Below, one piece after another: positions 1 through 4,152 of a stretch of DNA of 6,208 nucleotides. The notes under the pieces are model-generated. The model did not search any database. It saw only the letters and a list, made by a program, of their open reading frames with translations, and was not told where the DNA came from. The number at the start of each line of letters is the position of its first letter. The stretch's first letter is position 1. The position numbers were made by a program, and so were the translations under genes. Source of the DNA: Pseudomonadota bacterium (lineage in GTDB: Bacteria; Myxococcota; Polyangia; Polyangiales; Polyangiaceae); NCBI GenBank assembly GCA_023419055.1, contig JAEZYO010000121.1:1-6208 (forward strand), given 5' to 3'.

Positions 1-638
1 ATCTCGAAGTGCGTACCGGGCGTCGTTGCGAGCCTGCTCCACAGCTCGAGGCACGCCTTTCGTCCCACGTGTCGCGAGCCGTCCGGCGCCGGACTCGAGT
101 TCTCGATGACGCAGTCGGGGGCAATCAGCTCGGCGAGCAGAGTGGCATCCTGTCGTTGGAACGCCTCGTTGAAGCGACGGATGACGTCGTTCGTCGTCGG
201 CCTCGCCGAAGCTGGCGCGCCGTCTTGACCCAAGGCGGTACGAGGGGCCGTCTTCGCGTAGCCGAGGGCCTCGACGATCTTGCCGTCGCGAATCAGGAGC
301 AACGTTACTCCACGTACCGAGCTCTCTTCGTCGTCGCCGAAGCGGTAGCGCCAGCGGTTCGTGGCCCGGTCGCCGCAGATGACCACGTCCTCGACCTCGA
401 AGGTCCCGACTGGATCCGCGACCATCGCCTGCCAGAAGGCCACATTCGCTTCGTATCCTTCGACCCGCTGACCGTCGGGCGCCGGCTGAATCGCCTCCAT
501 GACACAATCCGGGGCGACGAGATCGGGGATCGCGCTCGGATCCTTCTGCCGGAATGCCGTGATGAAGCGGCCCACGACGTCCGCGGTGAGCATGCCTGGC
601 CCAGTCTCGGCAAATGTGAAACGATTTTCTTCGGTCAT
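1..638 (-). CDS. Tandem SnoaL-like (NTF2-fold) protein, 3' end cut by the window edge
   Basis: The frame is open from the ATG at 638 to the left edge, giving 212 residues without a stop, so the C-terminus is missing. The translation starts MTEENRFTF and contains two copies of the same fold. Copy one is about residues 21-130: helix VVGRFITAF, then APDCVME, PAPDG, a Trp-containing helix FWQAM, and strands ending in LLLIRDGKIVEA. Copy two starts near residue 152: VIRRFNEAF, APDCVIE, PAPDG, LELW. An Ala/Pro/Thr-rich linker (about 130-150) joins them. This is the pattern of SnoaL-like/NTF2-like proteins, small alpha+beta cones that bind or isomerise hydrophobic small molecules; the substrate cannot be read from sequence. 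There is no signal peptide, so it should be cytoplasmic. The start is supported by GGGAGA 7 nt upstream; ATG at residue 16 is a weaker alternative. It is divergent from the AraC-type gene, which may control it. Fold assignment is fairly secure, function is not. Confidence 0.85.
   Translation of the reverse strand, partial: MTEENRFTFAETGPGMLTADVVGRFITAFRQKDPSAIPDLVAPDCVMEAIQPAPDGQRVEGYEANVAFWQAMVADPVGTFEVEDVVICGDRATNRWRYRFGDDEESSVRGVTLLLIRDGKIVEALGYAKTAPRTALGQDGAPASARPTTNDVIRRFNEAFQRQDATLLAELIAPDCVIENSSPAPDGSRHVGRKACLELWSRLATTPGTHFE
3..578 (-). repeat. Intragenic duplication: two SnoaL-like units about 393 bp apart
   Basis: Residues 21-60 and 152-191 of the SnoaL-like protein align without gaps at a constant offset of 131 residues. 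By hand count 19 of 40 positions are identical. The best-conserved parts are APDCV followed by E, and PAPDG. The nucleotide sequences have diverged, mostly at third positions, so this is an old domain duplication and not a recent slippage event. The second unit is truncated by the window edge. Confidence 0.75.
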
Positions 639-645
639 GTTCCGA

Positions 646-651
646 TCTCCC
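646..651 (-). promoter_or_regulatory. Ribosome binding site of the SnoaL-like gene
   Basis: On the minus strand GGGAGA lies 7 nt before the ATG at 638. It is one of the two clear Shine-Dalgarno matches in the window and favours this start over the internal ATG at residue 16. Confidence 0.55.
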
Positions 652-652
652 A

Positions 653-668
653 AGGTTGCGCCGAACCT
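653..668. promoter_or_regulatory. Small inverted repeat, candidate operator
   Basis: AGGTT (653-657) and AACCT (664-668) are perfect inverted copies separated by 6 nt. The dyad lies just upstream of the ribosome binding site of the SnoaL-like gene, where a bound protein could block its transcription. Five-base arms can arise by chance, and AraC-family operators are more often direct repeats, so the role is uncertain. Confidence 0.25.
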
Positions 669-673
669 CGCGG

Positions 674-707
674 CGCTCGCTCAACATGGGCCATCTGCCC
701 TCGAGCG
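674..707. promoter_or_regulatory. Nested inverted repeat, candidate operator
   Basis: The outer arms CGCTCG (674-679) and CGAGCG (702-707) are perfect inverted copies. Inside them GGGC (688-691) and GCCC (697-700) form a second dyad around CATCT. The element sits in the middle of the divergent spacer, a suitable place for a regulator acting on both genes. GC-rich DNA makes such dyads fairly easily. Confidence 0.25.
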
Positions 708-740
708 ACTTGACTCGGTGTCCGGATTTCTTTGCAGCGC

Positions 741-1712
741 ATGAACCCACCCGATCCATTGTCCGAAGCGCTGCGCAGCGTGCGCCTCACGGGGGCCATC
801 TTTCTCGATGCAGAGCTCGGGGCGCCCTGGGGGTTCGCCGCGCCGCCGACGAGCGCTACTTCGCACCTGCTGGCACCCACCGCCGAGCACCTGGTGCTGT
901 TCCACCTTCTGGTCGAAGGGCAGGCCACCGCCCGGGTTCCCGGATACGACAGCGTGCCGCTCGAAGCGGGCGACATCGTCGTCCTGGCGCGGGGAGAGGC
1001 TCACGAGCTCTGGAACGGGGCCGTCCGCGAGCTCACGGACTCTTCTTCGCTGCTTCCGAAGATTCTGAACGGCGCGCTCGCGTCGGAGCGCGGCGGAGGC
1101 AGCGGTCCCGTCACGAAGTTCATTTGTGGCTACATCGGGTGCGACCGTCAGGCTGAGCGGCTCTTTCTCGCCGGGCTGCCACCCGTGTTCAAGGTGAACG
1201 TCCGTCGCGAGTCGTCCGGCGAATGGATCGAGAGCTCGATCCGGTACCTGGCCTCCGAGCGTGGTTCGGCACGCGCGGGACGAACCGCGCTGCTCGCCAA
1301 GCTGGCCGAGGCACTGTTCATCGAAACGTTGCGCCAGTACATGGCGGACCTACCGGCGGAAGGGACCGGATGGCTGGCGGCGGCTCGTGACCCGGCGGTG
1401 GGGCGCGCGCTTGCCGCGATCCACCGTGAGCCCGCCGAGCCCTGGACGGTGGCAGCGCTGGCCAAGCAAGCCGGCGTCTCGCGAAGTGTGTTCGCGGAAC
1501 GCTTCAACAGCCTGCTCGGCGAGGCGCCGCTCGCCTATGTCGCACGCTGGCGAATCCAGCTCGGTGCGCAACTTCTCGAGACTACCGACGACAGCGTGCT
1601 CCAGATCGCCCAGCAGGTGGGCTACGAGTCGGAAGCTGCCTTCAACCGCGCGTTCAAGCGCGAGTTCGACCTGCCCCCGGCGCGCTACCGACGCGGCGCT
1701 CGCAACGATTGA
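741..1712 (+). CDS. AraC-family transcriptional regulator with N-terminal cupin domain
   Basis: This 323-residue protein has the usual length and layout of the AraC subfamily with a cupin_6-type sensor. Residues about 8-200 form the ligand-binding part: HLVLFHLLVEG, then LEAGDIVVLARGEAHEL, which is the cupin signature with Gly, Asp and His in place, then FICGYIGCD and LPPVFKV typical of this sensor class. Residues about 232-318 are the DNA-binding domain: first helix-turn-helix around 236-258 (VAALAKQAGVSRSVFAERF), second around 285-309 (VLQIAQQVGYES followed by AFNRAFKREF), ending LPPARYRR as expected. The ATG at 741 is chosen; a TTG at 732 is in frame and adds three residues. Neither has a clear Shine-Dalgarno sequence. 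It is divergent from the SnoaL-like gene and probably regulates it and itself. The ligand is unknown. Family assignment is very secure. Confidence 0.95.
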   Translation: MNPPDPLSEALRSVRLTGAIFLDAELGAPWGFAAPPTSATSHLLAPTAEHLVLFHLLVEGQATARVPGYDSVPLEAGDIVVLARGEAHELWNGAVRELTDSSSLLPKILNGALASERGGGSGPVTKFICGYIGCDRQAERLFLAGLPPVFKVNVRRESSGEWIESSIRYLASERGSARAGRTALLAKLAEALFIETLRQYMADLPAEGTGWLAAARDPAVGRALAAIHREPAEPWTVAALAKQAGVSRSVFAERFNSLLGEAPLAYVARWRIQLGAQLLETTDDSVLQIAQQVGYESEAAFNRAFKREFDLPPARYRRGARND

Positions 1713-1774
1713 CGCGAGCCTTTGACTCGACCACGAGCTGAGACGGGAAGGTCGGCTCGCCGTGAACGTAAGAC

Positions 1775-1780
1775 GAGGGA
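1775..1780 (+). promoter_or_regulatory. Ribosome binding site deciding the lipoprotein start
   Basis: GAGGGA lies 8 nt before the ATG at 1789. This favours that ATG over the in-frame GTG at 1762, and the resulting N-terminus is a normal lipoprotein signal peptide without a nine-residue extension. Confidence 0.55.
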
Positions 1781-1788
1781 CCTCGATC

Positions 1789-2742
1789 ATGAGCTTGGTG
1801 CAGCCATGCCGCTCCTGCCTTTGGGCGCCGCTGCTCTTGGCGATCATCGCCGTTGCGTGCGAGCGGTCGCCGGTCCCCTCGCCTGCCCCGCCTCCGAGCG
1901 AGGCGCCCGTGGCCGTTCACAGCTCGCCCCCGGCTTCCGCGTCGAGCGCGCCCGCTCCGCCGCGCTGTGCAGATTGGACCGTAGCGGACTACGACGCACA
2001 GGGCAGTCTCGAACACTGGTGTCGGCTATGGGGTCCGTGCCCGGAGAATCTGCAGCAAGGGGTCGCCCGGGTCCCCGGGCTCTTTCCGACGATCGAGGTA
2101 CGCGGCCATCATCGCATCCTGCACGCGGGCTTTCTCGGCGGGTTCCGGTACACCTTCGAGTCCGATCGGCTGGTCGGGGCCGAGATCTGGGACGACATGG
2201 CGTTCGGTCCTTGCGCGGAGCGAGGAGTCGGGATGTACCGCGCGGGTTTGGCGCTTCCGCACTCGCCGCCGGGTCCCGCCTGCGGCGTCGTACCGGGGCG
2301 CGACTACACGAACGGTGAGCCCTGCCGTTGCAACCTCGATGTGCGACGGCCGACTCTGCAAAACGGCAACCAAGGGCCGACGCTACGCACCTCGTTGGAG
2401 TGTCTTTACGAGGCAGGAGTGGCAGGCCACCTCTGCCAGCCAACCCTGAGAAAGCAGCAGGAGCTCGTCGCGGCCCTGGAGAAGGACGCGAAAGGACACG
2501 CTGAGATCGCCGCGGAATGGCGCCGGGCGCGCGGCAACGCTCCGCCTTCGGCTGCAGAGAAGCAATCGCTCGAGCAATCCAGGTTCCGATCGAGCGAGCG
2601 CGCGGAGTGCGGCGGAACCGTCATCACCTGGCCCTACGAGAAGGCGATTGCTACGTGCCGCTACGATGCCACGGGCGCCCTCACGGATCTGCGTTGGGGC
2701 AAGCGTTACGAGAGCGAGGGCTTCGCCACCTGCCAGCGGTAG
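1789..2742 (+). CDS. Predicted cysteine-rich lipoprotein of unknown function
   Basis: The product is 317 residues. The N-terminus has a hydrophobic stretch LWAPLLLAIIAVAC ending in a lipobox-like site with Cys24 as the likely lipidated residue; Ala at -3 is tolerated but not ideal. Residues about 25-58 are a Pro/Ala/Ser-rich spacer that would hold the domain away from the membrane. The mature domain (about 59-317) has 12 cysteines besides Cys24 (60, 78, 84, 142, 165, 179, 181, 205, 216, 274, 290, 315), an even number that fits six disulfides in an oxidising compartment. Residues about 220-270 are charged and probably helical. Two segments look alike: RYTFESDRLVGAEIW near 120 and CRYDATGALTDLRW near 290, each followed by a cysteine. 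I do not recognise the family; similar Pro/Ala-spacer lipoproteins are common in myxobacteria. It starts 76 bp after the AraC gene on the same strand but has its own ribosome binding site, and nothing links the two functionally. Confidence 0.82.
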   Translation: MSLVQPCRSCLWAPLLLAIIAVACERSPVPSPAPPPSEAPVAVHSSPPASASSAPAPPRCADWTVADYDAQGSLEHWCRLWGPCPENLQQGVARVPGLFPTIEVRGHHRILHAGFLGGFRYTFESDRLVGAEIWDDMAFGPCAERGVGMYRAGLALPHSPPGPACGVVPGRDYTNGEPCRCNLDVRRPTLQNGNQGPTLRTSLECLYEAGVAGHLCQPTLRKQQELVAALEKDAKGHAEIAAEWRRARGNAPPSAAEKQSLEQSRFRSSERAECGGTVITWPYEKAIATCRYDATGALTDLRWGKRYESEGFATCQR

Positions 2743-2781
2743 GACGGTCAGCGCGCCACCCGTGGCATGGTCCTTCTTCCG

Positions 2782-4128
2782 TTAGCGTGCCCGGTCGGCT
2801 GCGGCGCTGAAACAGCACGCACCCTGGGTCAACCTGTCTTGCGACCTCTGCAACCAGGCGTCCGCCGTCTCCTCGACGTCGAGCTCGAGCTGGCACGCGC
2901 AACCGTCCGCGAACGACACCGGCACCCGCGTCAGGTTCAGCGTCGGTACTTCGAGCCCCCAACCGAGGTCGATTTCCCAAGGCTCCATTCCGAGCTCGAG
3001 CGTGACCCCAGCGAAGCCCATGGCTCGGGCCGCGGCAATCACCTGGCGCAGCCGCTCGACCGGAACGTCGGGGGCGAGGCGTAGCACCAGGTTTTCCGGG
3101 GGAGCAGGGGTGACGCGCAAGAGAGCACCGAGCTCGCGACGCCGCTCTCGTTCGCGAGCGAGCTCATCGAGGAAAGCAGGCGCGCTGTCGAACGATCGCC
3201 CGTCCCAGCGCAGGGCGCGCTCACCGAGCTGCACCGCCTCGCTCGGTTCAAACCTCTCGTCGCGAACCGCCGGATACCTCGTCGTCACGAGCGCAGACAC
3301 CGGAACGCTCGGCACGTCGACGACCTGGCAACTGCAGTAGGGCCCCCAAGTGCCGTCGTTGAAGGCGGAGATGGTGCCGAGCACCGCCGGAACCAAAACT
3401 TTCGCACGTCGTCGGAGCGCTGGCCAGGCGACGAAAGCGAGCAGCAGGCAGCCGCAGTAGAAGGCGACCGAAGTCGTCCAAAGGCCACTCCAGGAATCGG
3501 GGACGTCCCGCCTGAGCGCCGGCCAGAACGGAAAACAACCGGCTTCATTCAACCAAGCAGACCTAACCGAGAGCGCCGCGCCTAGCAGGAGCAGTAGCCC
3601 GGCGCGGCACGCCGCGAGCGCCTCGGTGCGAAACCACAGGCGTTGCTGAAGCCTGAGGCACAGCGACAGTAGGGAAAGCGCGAGGGCAACGAGCCCGAAC
3701 CCGACCTGCGCGAAATGAAAGAGGGCCTCGTAGCTCAAGTAGTCGAACCCTGGATGGCGAATGCCACGCTCGAAGTGCCAGGCCAGCGTCGCACTCCGGA
3801 TCGCCTCGACCGCGCCGCCCACTAACAGCAGCCAGGTCGAACCGAGGGCCCCTGCCAGCACCGCCAGACACCCCAAGCATCGGCTCGCCACTCGGCGCCG
3901 ACGTTTGGCCCAGGACAGCGGCACCCAGCTGAGCCCCAGCACCAACACCGCAAGCCCCAACCACTCGCCGGGATCGAAACGGCCAAAGCAACTTGCTGAG
4001 CTGCCCTCGACGTAAGGGATCTCGAACCTCGGCAAGGCCAAGATCCGAAACGCCAAGATCAGCACCTGGTAAGTCGTGGCGAGCAGCAGGAGCGCGACGC
4101 CCAGGACGAACCACCGAGACCGCAGCAT
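2782..4128 (-). CDS. Multi-pass membrane protein with C-terminal ExbD/TolR-like domain
   Basis: This 448-residue protein has hydrophobic segments at about 7-30, 56-73, 84-107, 135-160, 171-189 and 214-236, and a weaker one at 243-256, giving six or seven membrane spans. Basic stretches AKRRRR (74-79) and LRRRAK (238-243) suggest cytoplasmic loops. The soluble C-terminal part, about 257-448, contains a segment (291-380) laid out like the periplasmic domain of ExbD/TolR: a strand and turn ALRWDGRSF, a helix, a strand NLVLRLAPDVPVERLRQVI, a helix AAARAMGFAG and a strand VTLEL. In ExbD the equivalent is an aspartate followed by VPY and a helix ending AGI before the last strand. Cysteines occur as CxC (265/267, 410/412) and CC (437/438). 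No ExbB/TolQ partner is visible. The gene starts 24 bp after the stop of the secreted modular protein and has no clear ribosome binding site, so co-transcription is likely. The membrane call is secure; the ExbD resemblance is by eye only. Confidence 0.85.
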   Translation of the reverse strand: MLRSRWFVLGVALLLLATTYQVLILAFRILALPRFEIPYVEGSSASCFGRFDPGEWLGLAVLVLGLSWVPLSWAKRRRRVASRCLGCLAVLAGALGSTWLLLVGGAVEAIRSATLAWHFERGIRHPGFDYLSYEALFHFAQVGFGLVALALSLLSLCLRLQQRLWFRTEALAACRAGLLLLLGAALSVRSAWLNEAGCFPFWPALRRDVPDSWSGLWTTSVAFYCGCLLLAFVAWPALRRRAKVLVPAVLGTISAFNDGTWGPYCSCQVVDVPSVPVSALVTTRYPAVRDERFEPSEAVQLGERALRWDGRSFDSAPAFLDELARERERRRELGALLRVTPAPPENLVLRLAPDVPVERLRQVIAAARAMGFAGVTLELGMEPWEIDLGWGLEVPTLNLTRVPVSFADGCACQLELDVEETADAWLQRSQDRLTQGACCFSAAADRAR

Positions 4129-4152
4129 CTCGCATCAGACCGCCGACTGCCC

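Larger units (their letters stand above)
639..740. promoter_or_regulatory. Divergent promoter/operator region between the SnoaL-like and AraC-family genes
   Basis: These 102 bp separate two genes transcribed away from each other, so both promoters must lie here or within the gene starts. I see no confident sigma-70 -35/-10 pair in either direction. Two dyads are present: a 16-bp one at 653-668 and a nested one at 674-707. Divergent placement of an AraC-type regulator next to its target is common, so this is the likely binding region; that is inference. Confidence 0.5.

Noticed and set aside
9..713. Plus-strand open frame of 234 codons over the SnoaL-like gene.
   Set aside because: It is antisense to a frame with clear duplicated SnoaL-like domains and a good ribosome binding site; its own product shows no domain and is Arg-rich.
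1714..1760. Inverted repeat GCGAGCC / GGCTCGC after the AraC-family gene, considered as a terminator.
   Set aside because: The arms are seven bases but 33 bases apart, and no T-run follows. It could be chance in GC-rich DNA.
1844..2443. Minus-strand open frame of 199 codons opposite the lipoprotein gene.
   Set aside because: The product is dominated by Arg, Pro and Ser, while the plus-strand frame has a lipobox, a ribosome binding site and ordinary composition.
2755..2766. Hairpin GCCAC-CC-GTGGC between the convergent genes, followed by a pyrimidine-rich stretch, considered as a terminator.
   Set aside because: The loop would be only two bases, so the usable stem is four pairs, and there is no T-run. 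This is too weak to call.
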